A stretch of 64,000 bases of DNA from Campylobacter concisus (lineage in GTDB: Bacteria > Campylobacterota > Campylobacteria > Campylobacterales > Campylobacteraceae): positions 372,001 to 436,000 of the forward strand of contig NZ_PIQS01000001.1 in the NCBI RefSeq assembly GCF_003048405.1. Reading direction: 5' to 3'. Positions 18,571 to 28,854 of the stretch are shown piece by piece (within the stretch, counting starts at the first letter, position 1; each line of letters begins with the position of its first letter). The notes under the pieces are model-generated. The model was given only the letters and a program-made list of their open reading frames with translations, had not been told where the DNA came from and did not search any database. Position numbers and translations under genes: made by a program.

Positions 18571-18982
18571 TTTCACTCTCTCGCGTTACAAATTTTGATT
18601 TGAAAGGAAGTTTGTGTAAAGCTAAAGTTAGAGCTTCACGAGCCAACTCTTCGCTAACACCAGCCATTTCAAATATTATACGACCAGGTTTGATATTCAT
18701 AACCCACTCTTCAACTCCAGCCTTACCTTTACCCATACGAGTTTGTAGAGGTTTTTTAGTAAGTGGCTTATCAGGGAAAACCCTAATCCAAATTTTAGCC
18801 TGTCTTTTTACGTGACGAGTTAGAGCTTGACGAGCAGCTTCTATTTGGCGTGAATTTATTCTACCAGCTTCAACAGCCTTAAGTGCAAATTCGCCAGTTG
18901 CTAAAGATGCTCCACGAGTCGCATAACCACGGTTGCGACCTTTCATTTGCTTACGAAATTTCGTTCTTTTAGGCATCAACAT
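18557..18982 (-). CDS. rplP: 50S ribosomal protein L16
   Basis: 141 residues. The [17 protein letters not shown] start and the [26 protein letters not shown] core are typical; it organises tRNA binding near the peptidyl-transferase centre. It follows rpsC by 2 nt. Confidence 0.98.
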
Positions 18983-18984
18983 AA

Positions 18985-19683
18985 TTATTTACCTCTTCTT
19001 GCTCTACGTGTTTTCTTAGGTGCCTCTTCTTCAGTTTTCTCAGGTTGAACACCTTTTTGAAGAACCTCACCTTTAAAAATCCATACTTTAATACCTATGT
19101 TTCCATAAGTCGTATGAGCCTCAGCTACACCGTAATCGATCTTCGCTCTAAGAGTATGAAGCGGAACGCGACCTTCTAGATACCACTCGGTTCTTGCCAT
19201 CTCAGCGCCACCTAAACGACCAGCAACTGAAATTTTGATACCTTTAGCACCTGATTTTTGAGCACCTTGGATAACTTTTTTCATAGCACGTCTAAATGCG
19301 ACACGCTTTTCAAGTTGCATAGCTACGTTTTCAGCAGCAAGTTGAGCTGAAGCTTGAGCTTTTCTTTCTTCTTTGATATTTACATTTACTTCTTTGCCGA
19401 TAAGCTTGCTAACTTCGTTCTTTAGATTTTCAACATCTTGACCTTTTTTGCCGATGATGATACCAGGACGAGCTGCAACTACGGTTACACGAAGTTTTTT
19501 AGCCGTTCTTTCAATTAGAATTTGGCTAATTCCTGCATAGTAAAGTTTTTTCTTTAAAAATGCACGAATTTTGTAATCTTCACCGATATTTTCAGGAAGA
19601 CTTTGCTTGGTTGGAAACCATCTAGATTCCCAGTTGCGGTTAATTCCTAGTCTAAGACCTATTGGATTTACTTTTTGTCCCAT
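18985..19683 (-). CDS. rpsC: 30S ribosomal protein S3
   Basis: 232 residues. The KH domain ([18 protein letters not shown]) and the C-terminal domain ([20 protein letters not shown]) form part of the mRNA entry site. The C-terminal tail is Lys/Arg/Glu-rich and longer than the folded domain needs. It is 1 nt downstream of rplV. Confidence 0.98.
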   Translation of the reverse strand: MGQKVNPIGLRLGINRNWESRWFPTKQSLPENIGEDYKIRAFLKKKLYYAGISQILIERTAKKLRVTVVAARPGIIIGKKGQDVENLKNEVSKLIGKEVNVNIKEERKAQASAQLAAENVAMQLEKRVAFRRAMKKVIQGAQKSGAKGIKISVAGRLGGAEMARTEWYLEGRVPLHTLRAKIDYGVAEAHTTYGNIGIKVWIFKGEVLQKGVQPEKTEEEAPKKTRRARRGK

Positions 19684-19684
19684 A

Positions 19685-20017
19685 TTATGCTTCCTTCTTT
19701 TCAGGTTTAGATACTTCTACCATTACATGAGAAGTAGGTTTGCGAATTTTGCTCGCTGTTCCTCTTGCTCTTGGTCTAAATCTCTTTAATACAGGACCAG
19801 CGTCAACGCGGCAACTAGTTACTACAACCTCTTCTGGCTCAAATCCGCCATTTGCTACTGCTGAGCTAATAGCGTTTGCTATAAATTTAGCACCACGATT
19901 TGGCATAAATTGCAAGCTTGCAAGTGCTAGCTCGGCATTCATACCTTGAACTTCTCTTGCTATAAGTCTTGCTTTTGTAGGAGAAAGTCTTACGAATTTT
20001 ATAATTGCTTTACTCAT
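19685..20017 (-). CDS. rplV: 50S ribosomal protein L22
   Basis: 110 residues. The beta-hairpin that lines the exit tunnel ([26 protein letters not shown]) is complete; this is the site of macrolide-resistance changes in other species. It lies between rpsS and rpsC. Confidence 0.98.
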   Translation of the reverse strand: MSKAIIKFVRLSPTKARLIAREVQGMNAELALASLQFMPNRGAKFIANAISSAVANGGFEPEEVVVTSCRVDAGPVLKRFRPRARGTASKIRKPTSHVMVEVSKPEKKEA

Positions 20018-20028
20018 ATTATCTCCCC

Positions 20029-20310
20029 TTACTTGCCGATTTTCTTTTGCACTGAGCCTTTATGACCCTTAAATGTGCGTGTTGGAGCAAATTCGCCAAG
20101 TTTATAGCCTATATGATTTTCTGTAACATATACAGGAATAAAGCTCTTGCCATTGTGAACGTTAAATGTTAGTCCAATCATTTCAGGTACAATCGTGCTA
20201 CGTCTTGACCAAGTCTTGATTGGTTTGTTATCGTTTGCATTTTTTGCGGCAATAACTTTTTTCATTACATGATCATCTACGAAAGGACCTTTTTTGAGTG
20301 ATCTTGCCAT
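20029..20310 (-). CDS. rpsS: 30S ribosomal protein S19
   Basis: 93 residues, start [19 protein letters not shown], with [23 protein letters not shown] and HKLGEF-like C-terminal region; contacts the 30S head. Two nt after rplB. Confidence 0.98.
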   Translation of the reverse strand: MARSLKKGPFVDDHVMKKVIAAKNANDNKPIKTWSRRSTIVPEMIGLTFNVHNGKSFIPVYVTENHIGYKLGEFAPTRTFKGHKGSVQKKIGK

Positions 20311-20312
20311 CT

Positions 20313-21146
20313 CTATTTTCCTTTCCTTCTTGAAATTATAAGCTTATCGCTAGCTTTTTTACGGCGAGTCTTAGCACCTTTGGTTGGTTTACCCCATGGA
20401 GTAACTGGGTGACGGCCTGAATTTTTCTTACCTTCACCACCACCGTGTGGGTGATCAACTGGGTTCATAGCAGAACCACGTGTTTGTGGGCGGATACCGC
20501 GGTGGCGATTACGTCCAGCTTTACCGATAGTGATGTTAGCCCAGTCTTCGTTACCAACTACACCGATACTTGCCATACACTCGGCTAGTACTTGTCTCAT
20601 CTCGCCACTTGGCATTCTTAAGATAACATACTTCTCTTCTTTACCCATTAGCTGAGCATAACCGCCAGCTGAACGAGCTATCTGAGCGCCTTTGCCAGGT
20701 TTTAGCTCTACGTTATGAACGATAGTACCTACTGGGATAAATCTTAATTTCATAGCGTTACCTGGTTTAATATCCAGTGAGCCCTCATCGATAGATGCGA
20801 TAACATCGCCAACATTTAGGCCATTTGGTCTAATGATATAGCGCTTTTCACCATCTTTGTAAGCTATAAGAGCGATACGGCAGTTTCTGTTTGGATCGTA
20901 CTCGATCGCTTCAACTTTACCTTCTATACCAAATTTGCGACGTTTAAAGTCGATGATACGATAAAGTTTTTTTGCACCTGCTTCTTTATGTCTTGAAGTT
21001 ATACGACCATTGTTATTTCTACCGCCAGATGCAGGTAGTTTAACAAGCAAGCTTCTAACGCTTGGTTTAGCTGTTATATCTTCAGAGCTTAGTCCAGTCA
21101 TATATCTACGACTAGGTGTATATGGTTTATATGATTTTATAGCCAT
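20313..21146 (-). CDS. rplB: 50S ribosomal protein L2
   Basis: 277 residues. The conserved C-terminal region around the peptidyl-transferase centre ([13 protein letters not shown]) and the RNA-binding domain ([14 protein letters not shown]) are intact. One nt downstream of rplW. Confidence 0.99.
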   Translation of the reverse strand: MAIKSYKPYTPSRRYMTGLSSEDITAKPSVRSLLVKLPASGGRNNNGRITSRHKEAGAKKLYRIIDFKRRKFGIEGKVEAIEYDPNRNCRIALIAYKDGEKRYIIRPNGLNVGDVIASIDEGSLDIKPGNAMKLRFIPVGTIVHNVELKPGKGAQIARSAGGYAQLMGKEEKYVILRMPSGEMRQVLAECMASIGVVGNEDWANITIGKAGRNRHRGIRPQTRGSAMNPVDHPHGGGEGKKNSGRHPVTPWGKPTKGAKTRRKKASDKLIISRRKGK

Positions 21147-21147
21147 C

Positions 21148-21429
21148 TTACGCCTCCGTACTTTCTAGGCTTACGCCTTCAGGCAACTTAACGTAAAATT
21201 TCTTAATTTCGTCACGCTGGCCTACTCTTCCTCTAAAACGCTTAACCTTGCCGCTAATTCTAAGTGAATTTACGCGAACAGGCGTTACTCCAAAATACTC
21301 TTGTAAAACCGCTTTTAAGCTGTTTTTTGTAACTCTTGGTGAAGTTTGGATAACAACAACGCCTTGTTCTTGAAGGCCTAGAGTTTTTTCTGTATAAATA
21401 ATTGTTTTGATATCAGTTATATCCGCCAT
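21148..21429 (-). CDS. rplW: 50S ribosomal protein L23
   Basis: 93 residues. Exit-tunnel protein that docks trigger factor and SRP. It has the [16 protein letters not shown] start region and the [22 protein letters not shown] signature. One nt after rplD. Confidence 0.97.
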   Translation of the reverse strand: MADITDIKTIIYTEKTLGLQEQGVVVIQTSPRVTKNSLKAVLQEYFGVTPVRVNSLRISGKVKRFRGRVGQRDEIKKFYVKLPEGVSLESTEA

Positions 21430-21430
21430 T

Positions 21431-22045
21431 TTAGCCCTCTTTTGTTATAGTTTTTAGTGCAGCTTTTTCAATGATAACCGAACTAAATGTAGAGACAAGA
21501 TAAGCATTTACCTCATTTGCATCTACTACATAGCAGTTTGCTAAATTTCTAAAAGCAAGTAGTGTTTTATCGTCTAGTAAATCTTTAACGATAAGCGCAT
21601 CTTTTACTTTTAAATTTTTGATGATATTGGCTGCATCTTTTGTCTTTCCAGACTCGATTGAGATGCTATCTACTGCGAAAATTTTACCATCTTGTGCTTT
21701 TACTGCCAAAGCGTACTCAAGAGCTAGTCTTTTTTGTTTTTTATTGACTTTTTGAAAATAGTTTTTCTCGTTTGTTGGACCAAATGCAACTGCACCGCCT
21801 ACCCAAACGTTAGTTCTAGTTGAACCTGCTCTTGCACCACCACGTCCTTTTTGTCTCCATGGTTTTTTACCACCACCGCTTACAAAAGCACGGCTTTTAG
21901 TATGAGCCGAATTTGCTCTTATACCAGCAAGGTAAGATTTTACATAAAGATATAGGTTGTGCGGATTTACTTCAGCGTAGCTTGCAGGAAGCTCTAACTC
22001 GCCTGAATTTTCAAATTTATCGTTTAATACGTGAATTTTACTCAT
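21431..22045 (-). CDS. rplD: 50S ribosomal protein L4
   Basis: 204 residues. The long tunnel loop ([21 protein letters not shown]) is complete. In E. coli L4 represses the S10 operon. Overlaps rplC by 4 nt. Confidence 0.98.
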   Translation of the reverse strand: MSKIHVLNDKFENSGELELPASYAEVNPHNLYLYVKSYLAGIRANSAHTKSRAFVSGGGKKPWRQKGRGGARAGSTRTNVWVGGAVAFGPTNEKNYFQKVNKKQKRLALEYALAVKAQDGKIFAVDSISIESGKTKDAANIIKNLKVKDALIVKDLLDDKTLLAFRNLANCYVVDANEVNAYLVSTFSSVIIEKAALKTITKEG

Positions 22046-22620
22046 TTTACAATCCTTATTTTACCCATTGCACCATTGTGACCAGGAACGCAACCTTTTA
22101 CAACTACGATGCCATTTTGAGCGTCAAAGCTTATTAGCTCGTTTTTAACAGTAACTTTCTCATTGCCCATGTGTCCTGCCATTTTCATACCTGGTTGAAC
22201 ACGACCTGGCCATTCGCAGTTACCAATTGAACCGTGGCGTCTGTGGAAACGTGAGCCGTGGCTTTTTGGACCACCACCGAAACCATGTCTTTTTACCACA
22301 CCTTGGTATCCTCTACCTTTTGAGTTAAAGCTAACTTTTAAAATTTTAGCCTCATTTAATGGTGTAAAGTCTAGGTTTCCAACTTCGCTATTAGCTACTT
22401 CAAGCGTAGCAAATTTGTTAAATTCTGCTGTCAGATTGTATTTCTTTTGCTGACCAGCGATAGCTTTGTTGTTTGCTTTAGTGTGGGCATACGCTACGAT
22501 AGCACGTTTGTTTTCGTCGATCTCACATACTTTAGCCTCAACTAGCTTAAGTAGTGTAACTGGCGTACTCTTCGTGGCAATCGTTCTACTCATGCCTATT
22601 TTTTCTACAATATATTCCAT
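22042..22620 (-). CDS. rplC: 50S ribosomal protein L3
   Basis: 192 residues. It contains the [26 protein letters not shown] loop region that reaches the peptidyl-transferase centre, with the nearby conserved Gln in [14 protein letters not shown]. Overlaps rplD by ATGA; 20 nt after rpsJ. Confidence 0.98.
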   Translation of the reverse strand: MEYIVEKIGMSRTIATKSTPVTLLKLVEAKVCEIDENKRAIVAYAHTKANNKAIAGQQKKYNLTAEFNKFATLEVANSEVGNLDFTPLNEAKILKVSFNSKGRGYQGVVKRHGFGGGPKSHGSRFHRRHGSIGNCEWPGRVQPGMKMAGHMGNEKVTVKNELISFDAQNGIVVVKGCVPGHNGAMGKIRIVK

Positions 22621-22640
22621 ACTCTTATCCTTTTGTCCGC

Positions 22641-22949
22641 TTATTTCATCGCACGAACTTCGACATTAACTTCTGGAGCTAGGTCGAGTTTTGTTAGGCT
22701 ATCTACAGTTTCTGGAGTAGCAGCTACGATGTCAAGCATACGAGCGTGTATTCTCATCTCAAACTGCTCACGTGAGTCTTTGTTGATGTGTGGAGATTTT
22801 AAGACTGTATAGCGTTTGATCTTTGTAGGCATTGGTACCGGGCCACGAACGTCGGCACCTGTTCGTTTGACAGCTTCTACGATTGCTGCAACAGTGCGGT
22901 CTAGAACTCTATGGTCGTAAGCTTTTAGCTTTAACCTGATTCTTTCCAT
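22641..22949 (-). CDS. rpsJ: 30S ribosomal protein S10
   Basis: 102 residues from the ATG at 22949 ([20 protein letters not shown]), preceded by AAGGAAA. A longer in-frame start is ruled out by the family length. First gene of the super-operon. S10 also serves as NusE in transcription antitermination. Confidence 0.97.
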   Translation of the reverse strand: MERIRLKLKAYDHRVLDRTVAAIVEAVKRTGADVRGPVPMPTKIKRYTVLKSPHINKDSREQFEMRIHARMLDIVAATPETVDSLTKLDLAPEVNVEVRAMK

Positions 22950-23067
22950 GTGTTTTCCTTTAAAAAGAACTTGTCGCAAACTCGCGACCTCTTTACATCA
23001 AAATAACTCGCATAGGATCAAGCGATCGTACGAGCAAAGACGCTTGTCTTTTCGTAAAGAGAACGCG

Positions 23068-23097
23068 ATTTTACAAAAAAGCTATTATAGTTGTCAA
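23068..23097 (-). promoter_or_regulatory. Promoter of the S10-spc-alpha super-operon
   Basis: TTGACA (23097-23092), an 18-nt spacer and TAAAAT (23073-23068) on the minus strand. A near-consensus -35 is rare in Campylobacter and fits a strong ribosomal promoter. The predicted leader to rpsJ is about 110 nt and includes small inverted repeats (TCTTT-ACGA-AAAGA; AAGCG...CGCTT). A shorter TATAAT also lies within the spacer (GACAACTATAATAG), giving an alternative -10. Confidence 0.75.
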
Positions 23098-23134
23098 GAA
23101 AAACGCTATTTTTTGATGAATTTTGATTAATTAT

Positions 23135-23159
23135 TTCCTTTTAATAAGGAAGATATAAA
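23135..23159 (+). promoter_or_regulatory. Candidate promoter/operator of the restriction-modification gene
   Basis: An inverted repeat TTCCTT-TTAAT-AAGGAA (23135-23151) directly precedes a TATAAA box (23154-23159), about 50 nt upstream of the ATG at 23207. The repeat could bind a regulator, but no control-protein gene is adjacent. Confidence 0.35.
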
Positions 23160-23206
23160 ATTTAAAAAGATAAAATTCCAAGAAATTAAAATTTTAAAGA
23201 GAAAAG

Positions 23207-26200
23207 ATGCCGATCTTTAATCCAAAATTCTTACTAACTCAGAACCAAAACGAAGAAAAGCTTAAAAAGCGTTATGTAAATTTGCAAATATATCAGTCAA
23301 AAGCTAGCGAGATTAAGCGCTTCAAAGAAGAGAAATTTCAAACGCAGTTTCTAAAAGATATCTTTGAAAACTGCCTTGGTTACACTTTGGACACTACTAA
23401 TCCTACAAATTTCAATCTTGAACGTGAGAAAAAGAACGAAACTGACGGCAAAAAGGCAGACGGGGCGATACTGATAAATGGCGAAGTTAGATGCGTGATC
23501 GAGCTAAAAGATCAGACCACACAACATCTTGATAAAACTCCGTCCAACCGCGAGCTTAGCCCGGTAGATCAAGCCTTTCGCTATTTTATCTCACATGAAA
23601 ATGCCAAATATGCCGTTGTTTCAAATTTTAATGAACTGCGCTTTTACATCGGTAATAAAACAACATTTGAAAAATTTGACCTTTTTACAGCAAACTTTGA
23701 CGAGTTTAAAAGACTTCATTTGCTGCTTAGCTTTGAGAGCATTAGCACGGATCTGCCGCTAAAGCTAAAAGAGAAATTTACCACTCACGAGCATGAAATT
23801 TCAAATAAATTTTATAAAGACTTTAGCGCATTTAGACTTGCTCTTTTTAAAAATATTTGCAAAAACAATGCTAGTATTGATAAAAATAGGCTTTTAAGCC
23901 TGACTCAAAAACTATGTGATAGGTTTGTCTTTATACTATTTGCTGAAGACCGCGGACTACTAAGACTTCGCACGATAGCCGAGATAAAAGATAAATTTCA
24001 AAACCAAGTTACTGAGCTTAGTTTTTATGACTTTTACAAAATTTACTTTAAAGCCATCGATGAAGGCAGTGAACGTCTTGATATCAAACGCTATAATGGC
24101 GGGCTTTTTGCCACAGATACTGAGCTTGATGCGCTAAAAATAGACGATAGCGTGCTTGAAGTGCAGTTTTTAAGTGACTATGACTTTTTAAGCGACATCG
24201 GTGTAAATATCCTAGGACATATCTTTGAAAGCTCACTAAACGACCTTGAAGAGTTAAATGCACAAATAAATGGTAATGAATTTGATGCCAAACAGAGCAA
24301 ACGCAAAAAAGATGGCATATTTTATACACCAGAGTTTATAACAGAATTTATAGTTGAGAATTCGCTTGGTGCGCTTTGTAAAGCCAAAAAAGATGAGCTA
24401 GGGCTTGATCTAAATGAGTTACTAGCACCAAAAAATCCCAAAAAATTAACCAAAGCAGAAAGTGAGATCAAAGACAAAATTTATGCTTACCGTGAGTGGC
24501 TCTTATCTCTTAAGATACTTGATCCAGCTTGTGGCTCTGGTGCGTTTTTAAACCAAGCTTTAGAATTTCTCATTAGCGAGCATGGCGCATTAGACACTTA
24601 CCGCAAAGTATATGAGGGCGAGGGCTTGGGACTTTACGATATAGAAAGCACTATTTTAGAAAATAACCTTTACGGTGTAGATATAAATGCCGATGCGGTC
24701 GAGATCGCCAGACTATCTCTTTGGCTCCGCACAGCTGCAAAAGGACGAGTTTTAACAGATCTTAGTAAAAATTTAGTAGCAGTAAACTCGCTTTTAGAAT
24801 TTCCTTTTGACTTTAAATTTGATGTCGTTATCGGCAATCCTCCCTATGTTAGACAAGAGGCGATAAAAGAGCAAAAGCCAGCTCTACAAAAATATAAAGT
24901 TTATAGCGGCACAGCTGATTTATTTGTCTATTTTTATGAGCTTGGCATTACGCATCTAAAAGAAAATGGGCTTTTAGGTTTTATATGTTCAAATAAATTT
25001 TTCCGTGCCAGCTATGGTGAAAATTTACGTAAATTTATATTAGAAAATACGCAAATAACACATATTATCGATTTTGCTGGGGTTAAAGTTTTTGAAGACG
25101 CGAGCATAGATAGCGCGATTACTATTTTTAAAAAAATAAGAGCCGGTGGAAATTCAAAATTTAATTTCCTAGCTTCAAACAGCATAAATTTAAAAACACA
25201 AAAATTTATCCAAATACCACAATCCACACTAAGCGAAACAAATTTCACTTTCCTAGATAGCAGCAAATTTGAACTAAAAAGCAAGATCGAAAAAGTCGCA
25301 AAGCCATTAAAAGATTGGGGTGTGAATATCAATTATGGTGTCAAAACTGGACTAAACGAAGCATTTATCATCGACGATAGCACTCGTGATAAAATTTTAA
25401 ATAACTGCTTTGGAGAAGAAAGAGAACAGACACAAAAGCTCATAAGACCGATCTTAAGGGGTCGAGATATAAAGCGTTATGACTATGAGTGGGCTGGGCT
25501 ATGGCTCATTTGCACATTTCCGGCGTTAAAGATAGATATTGAAAATTTTCCAAGTCTTAAGGGATATTTACAAAATTTCTTGCCTTATATAGCACAAAGT
25601 GGCGAAACCATAAATGGTAAAAAATGCCGCAAAAAAACATCAAATAAATGGTTTGAGACGCAAGATAACATCGCTTATTATGAAGAATTCGAAAAAGAGA
25701 AAATTTTATGTGCAAGAATGGTGCAAAGCCCAAAATTTGCTTACGATATAAATAATAATATTCCAGACAATACTGCATATTGCATAACTGGCGAAAATTT
25801 AAAATTTTTATTAGCTTTTTTAAATTCAACAGCTGTTTATAAAATTTTCAACTTTTTCTATGCTGGAGGCGGACTTGAAGGCGAAATAAAAATAAATCGC
25901 TTAGAGATTTTACCTATCCCACAAATCACGCCACAAAATGAAAATTTATCAAACGAGATAATAAATTTGGTTGATGAAATTTTAAAAGCTAATGAAAAAA
26001 TCAAGCTTTACGAGAAGCATATGCCTACTTTAACTCTTGATGAAAAGCTAGAAGCTAAAGAAAATATCGACGCGCTAAACGACAAAATCAAGGCAAGTGA
26101 CAAAAAAATAGACAAACTTGTTTTTGAGCTTTATGAACTAACAAGCGATGAGATCGCGCTTATAACAAGGGGGGGGGGAATTGACGGTATAACAAAAATT

Positions 26201-26266
26201 TACATATACATCTTACAAAGGGGAGAAAATGAACCAATTAGAGCTTTATTACAATCAGCCGCTTAA
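23207..26266 (+). CDS. Type IIG restriction-modification enzyme (Eco57I-like) with 3' poly-G tract
   Basis: 1019 residues combining DNA cleavage, N6-adenine methylation and target recognition in one chain. The N-terminal nuclease has a PD-(D/E)xK pattern: Asp85, then Glu99-Leu-Lys101. A helical linker follows, then the methyltransferase with the SAM motif DPACGSGAF (439-447) and catalytic NPPY (544-547). The region after about 640 is the probable target-recognition domain. A run of ten G (26169-26178) falls after the conserved C-terminal helix (LVFELYELTSDEIALITR). In this G10 state the frame runs on 25 codons past the tract and ends inside the next gene. With 9 G it would stop at 26190-26192; with 8 or 11 at 26182-26184. 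Recognition sequence unknown. Confidence 0.88.
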   Translation: MPIFNPKFLLTQNQNEEKLKKRYVNLQIYQSKASEIKRFKEEKFQTQFLKDIFENCLGYTLDTTNPTNFNLEREKKNETDGKKADGAILINGEVRCVIELKDQTTQHLDKTPSNRELSPVDQAFRYFISHENAKYAVVSNFNELRFYIGNKTTFEKFDLFTANFDEFKRLHLLLSFESISTDLPLKLKEKFTTHEHEISNKFYKDFSAFRLALFKNICKNNASIDKNRLLSLTQKLCDRFVFILFAEDRGLLRLRTIAEIKDKFQNQVTELSFYDFYKIYFKAIDEGSERLDIKRYNGGLFATDTELDALKIDDSVLEVQFLSDYDFLSDIGVNILGHIFESSLNDLEELNAQINGNEFDAKQSKRKKDGIFYTPEFITEFIVENSLGALCKAKKDELGLDLNELLAPKNPKKLTKAESEIKDKIYAYREWLLSLKILDPACGSGAFLNQALEFLISEHGALDTYRKVYEGEGLGLYDIESTILENNLYGVDINADAVEIARLSLWLRTAAKGRVLTDLSKNLVAVNSLLEFPFDFKFDVVIGNPPYVRQEAIKEQKPALQKYKVYSGTADLFVYFYELGITHLKENGLLGFICSNKFFRASYGENLRKFILENTQITHIIDFAGVKVFEDASIDSAITIFKKIRAGGNSKFNFLASNSINLKTQKFIQIPQSTLSETNFTFLDSSKFELKSKIEKVAKPLKDWGVNINYGVKTGLNEAFIIDDSTRDKILNNCFGEEREQTQKLIRPILRGRDIKRYDYEWAGLWLICTFPALKIDIENFPSLKGYLQNFLPYIAQSGETINGKKCRKKTSNKWFETQDNIAYYEEFEKEKILCARMVQSPKFAYDINNNIPDNTAYCITGENLKFLLAFLNSTAVYKIFNFFYAGGGLEGEIKINRLEILPIPQITPQNENLSNEIINLVDEILKANEKIKLYEKHMPTLTLDEKLEAKENIDALNDKIKASDKKIDKLVFELYELTSDEIALITRGGGIDGITKIYIYILQRGENEPIRALLQSAA
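26169..26178 (+). repeat. G10 homopolymer, candidate phase-variation tract
   Basis: Ten consecutive G in a genome of low GC content, inside the 3' end of the Type IIG gene and 50 nt before the start codon of the next gene. Campylobacter contingency loci typically carry G/C runs of 8 or more that change length by slippage. It is the only such tract I saw in the window. Confidence 0.85.
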
Positions 26267-27323
26267 ATCAAGTAAATTTATCCCCAGAAAATACGAAATC
26301 ATCTCGCCAAAGACGCTTATAATAGGCGCCATTTCAAGTGGCAAAACAGCCCTTGTTTATGAGTTTTTGAGCCATTATAAAAGCGAGGAGAGACTTTATG
26401 TAAATTTAGACGATCTAAGGATAGACAGAGCCTTACTTTTAGCAAATCTAAAAGAATTTTTAGAAAAAAATACCCAGATAAAGGTTCTTGCAGTTGAAAA
26501 TTTACAAGCCACTGATCTTATAAATTTAAGCTTTTTAAAGGGCGCAACACTTGAAAATATCATCCTTACAAGCAAGGAATTTTCACTCACGATTGACGGC
26601 TTTGCTCGCATAAATTTAAACTATCTCGATTACGAGGAATTTATACTATTTTTTAAGAAAAATTTGGATCAAGACCTGCTTTTTAGCTACTTTTTGGCTC
26701 ACGGCAACGAGATAGCAAGTGCTTTTTTGGACTCGAGTGAGGTCACAGCGCACTTACAGCAGCTCTTAAAAGCAAATTTAAGCGAGCAAAGCATTGCGAT
26801 TTTAAAAGAATGTGCTCCAAAATGCCACGATGTGCTTAGTACTTTTGGTATCTACAAAAACCTAAAAGAGCAGATGAAAATCTCAAAAGATAGTGTCTAT
26901 AACGCGGTAACCAGCCTTAATGAAAATGGCTTTATAGAATTAGTACCAAATTTAGATGAGAGCAGCACGAGCAAAAAGCTCTACTTTACAAATTTTGCAC
27001 TTCGTAATGCTTTGTATCTAAAAAAGGACTTTTTGGCCGTCTTTGCAAATGTTGTTTTTTGCGAATTGCTTAAATTTAAAGATGAAATTTACTACACGAA
27101 AGAGATTGATTTCTTCCTTAGTAAAAGGAAGATCGCGATCATCTGCGTGCCGTTTTCTGCGCCAGAGATCATCTTTTTAAAATTTAAAAAACTCCACGCA
27201 AGCTTAAAAGAGCTAGGCGTAAGTAAGCTTCAGATAATCAGCGTCGCAAACCAAGCTGAGCTTAGCTTTGAGGGCATAAAATGCGAAATTTTGCCATTTT
27301 CTAGGTGGAGTCTAGGTTTATAA
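26229..27323 (+). CDS. P-loop ATPase with winged-helix and degenerate nuclease-like C-terminus
   Basis: 364 residues resembling archaeal-type AAA ATPases. Walker A is GAISSGKT (33-40); a Walker B-like strand (IKVLAVENLQ) has Glu but no clear second acid. A winged-helix region follows (about 215-250, KISKDSVYNAVTSLNENGFIEL). The C-terminus resembles the DUF4143 nuclease-like module (YYTKEIDFFLSKRKIAIICV), but the E-x-K end of the motif is not kept. The start overlaps the Type IIG gene by 38 nt in another frame and has a strong AAGGGGAG site. A similar ATPase gene lies next to rnhB in C. jejuni, so it is probably a resident gene, not part of the restriction system. Function unknown. Confidence 0.72.
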   Translation: MNQLELYYNQPLKSSKFIPRKYEIISPKTLIIGAISSGKTALVYEFLSHYKSEERLYVNLDDLRIDRALLLANLKEFLEKNTQIKVLAVENLQATDLINLSFLKGATLENIILTSKEFSLTIDGFARINLNYLDYEEFILFFKKNLDQDLLFSYFLAHGNEIASAFLDSSEVTAHLQQLLKANLSEQSIAILKECAPKCHDVLSTFGIYKNLKEQMKISKDSVYNAVTSLNENGFIELVPNLDESSTSKKLYFTNFALRNALYLKKDFLAVFANVVFCELLKFKDEIYYTKEIDFFLSKRKIAIICVPFSAPEIIFLKFKKLHASLKELGVSKLQIISVANQAELSFEGIKCEILPFSRWSLGL

Positions 27324-27372
27324 ATTTAAACCTTTATTTGATTATTGTTTTAAAAGCTTAAAGTAAAGAAGC

Positions 27373-27378
27373 TATAAT
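27373..27378 (+). promoter_or_regulatory. -10 element for the secreted unknown-rnhB pair
   Basis: TATAAT (context GCTATAATCA), 24 nt before the ATG at 27402. It suggests that the following two genes are transcribed apart from the ATPase gene. Confidence 0.55.
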
Positions 27379-27401
27379 CAACAAAACTATGAAGGACAGA
27401 T

Positions 27402-28256
27402 ATGAGAGCATTTATTGGGATTTTTATACTTATAGTAAGCCTATTTGGCTATGAGATAAATCACGAAAACTGGGCAAAATTTTATAAATTTATTGGTGAG
27501 GCGAATGGCATAAAATTTGAAGTTTGTATGAACTATTTTAAAGATGAATTTGAAAATTTTAAGCAAAGTAAGAGCTTTAAAGTGCCGGCCAAGATAAGCG
27601 GACATATCTTTTTTGATGGTACAAAATATGACTACGAAAAAGGTAATCTTGAGCAAAATAGCAGTGAAATTTCATCGCTAAATGCTGTATCTGATAAGAT
27701 AAATTTAGACGTTAAAAATGAAAATGGTGAGCTAAAGGGCAAAATAATCGTTAAAAACAAAGCCTATAATGCAACTATCAAAAAAGAAAAAGAGTATGAA
27801 ATGCTAAATATTGGCATCCAAATGATCGAAGCAAATGGCACGAGATACGAAGCTATAATTAACGATATATTTGCCAAAGAATCGGCTAAAAAAAATAAAA
27901 ATAAATTACTCTCGACACTTTATGACCTAAAAAGCGAGCGTAAAAAATGGCCAAATAACCAATTTGAAAGCCTAGATAACATCTACTATATAAATGACAA
28001 AATAAAAAGCATCTGCACCTATAAAAATAATAAAACTAGCTGCGATGTCGTCTTACTTAAAACCAACAAAAAGCTAAAGTTAAAGCAGATTTTTAAAGAT
28101 ATGAACGACCCTCATCTAAAAGCAATCCTCGCAACAGCAGGCGTTAGTGAAAATTTTGTACTTTCGCCACTTGGGCTTACCTTTTTAAACGAGGAGCAAA
28201 TTAGCGTGCCACTTGATGAGCTAAGACCTTACTTTAGCGATGAAATCGGACTTTAA
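27402..28256 (+). CDS. Secreted or periplasmic protein of unknown function
   Basis: 284 residues with a hydrophobic N-terminal signal ([13 protein letters not shown], residues 4-16) and a Lys/Asn/Glu-rich mature part with many beta-like stretches. It has no lipobox and no transmembrane helix after the signal. Mature cysteines at about 42, 206 and 213 ([20 protein letters not shown]) may form a disulfide. The stop overlaps the rnhB start by one base (TAATG), so the two are coupled. I do not recognise the family. Confidence 0.75.
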   Translation: MRAFIGIFILIVSLFGYEINHENWAKFYKFIGEANGIKFEVCMNYFKDEFENFKQSKSFKVPAKISGHIFFDGTKYDYEKGNLEQNSSEISSLNAVSDKINLDVKNENGELKGKIIVKNKAYNATIKKEKEYEMLNIGIQMIEANGTRYEAIINDIFAKESAKKNKNKLLSTLYDLKSERKKWPNNQFESLDNIYYINDKIKSICTYKNNKTSCDVVLLKTNKKLKLKQIFKDMNDPHLKAILATAGVSENFVLSPLGLTFLNEEQISVPLDELRPYFSDEIGL

Positions 28257-28807
28257 TGGCAAAAATTTGTGGCATAGATGAGGCTGGACGTGGGGCTCTA
28301 GCTGGGCCTTTAAGCGTAGCGGCCTGCGTGCTTAATAAAGAAATTTCAGGCCTAAACGACTCCAAAAAACTAACCGCAAAAAAGCGTGAGGAGCTTTTTA
28401 AAGAGATCATAAAAAGCTCAAATTTTCTCATCATCTACTTCTCAAATGCGCAAATAGACGAACTTGGGCTAAGCGAGTGCTTAAGACGAGCGCTCAAAAT
28501 TTTTAAGGCGCACTTTGAGGGTTTTGAGATTATTTATGATGGAAATTTAGACTATGGCGTTGGTATCACAACGATGATAAAAGCCGACAGCAAAGTCGCT
28601 GGGGTAAGCGCTGCTAGCATATTAGCAAAAGTTAGTCGTGATAGTTTGATGAAAGGCTGGGATAAAATTTACTCAAAGTATGGCTTTGCTGGGCACAAAG
28701 GATACGGCACAAAGGCTCACCTAGATGCCATTGCCAAGTTTGGCTATTCAAGCTTTCATAGAAAAAGCTTTGTAGTAAAATCTTTTGAAAAATCTCTATT
28801 TGACTAA
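28256..28807 (+). CDS. rnhB: Ribonuclease HII
   Basis: 183 residues. Cleaves RNA of RNA-DNA hybrids and removes single ribonucleotides from DNA. The catalytic acids are visible: [13 protein letters not shown] (Asp-Glu), an Asp in [10 protein letters not shown] and an Asp in KVSRDSLM. The segment [12 protein letters not shown] is characteristic. A strong terminator follows. Confidence 0.96.
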   Translation: MAKICGIDEAGRGALAGPLSVAACVLNKEISGLNDSKKLTAKKREELFKEIIKSSNFLIIYFSNAQIDELGLSECLRRALKIFKAHFEGFEIIYDGNLDYGVGITTMIKADSKVAGVSAASILAKVSRDSLMKGWDKIYSKYGFAGHKGYGTKAHLDAIAKFGYSSFHRKSFVVKSFEKSLFD

Positions 28808-28813
28808 GATTAA

Positions 28814-28854
28814 TTATCTAAGCATCAAATAGATGCTTAGATAACGTCTTTTTT
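28814..28854 (+). terminator. Terminator between rnhB and tpx (convergent)
   Basis: Perfect 13-bp stem TTATCTAAGCATC / GATGCTTAGATAA with a 5-nt loop, then CGTC and six T on the plus strand. It ends rnhB transcription and may also serve tpx on the other strand. Confidence 0.88.

Noticed and set aside
26169..26178. G10 tract as a sequencing-type error or simple frameshift that inactivates the restriction gene
   Set aside because: All methyltransferase and nuclease motifs lie before the tract and are in frame, so the gene is not broken in any tract length. Length uncertainty of the tract itself remains possible.
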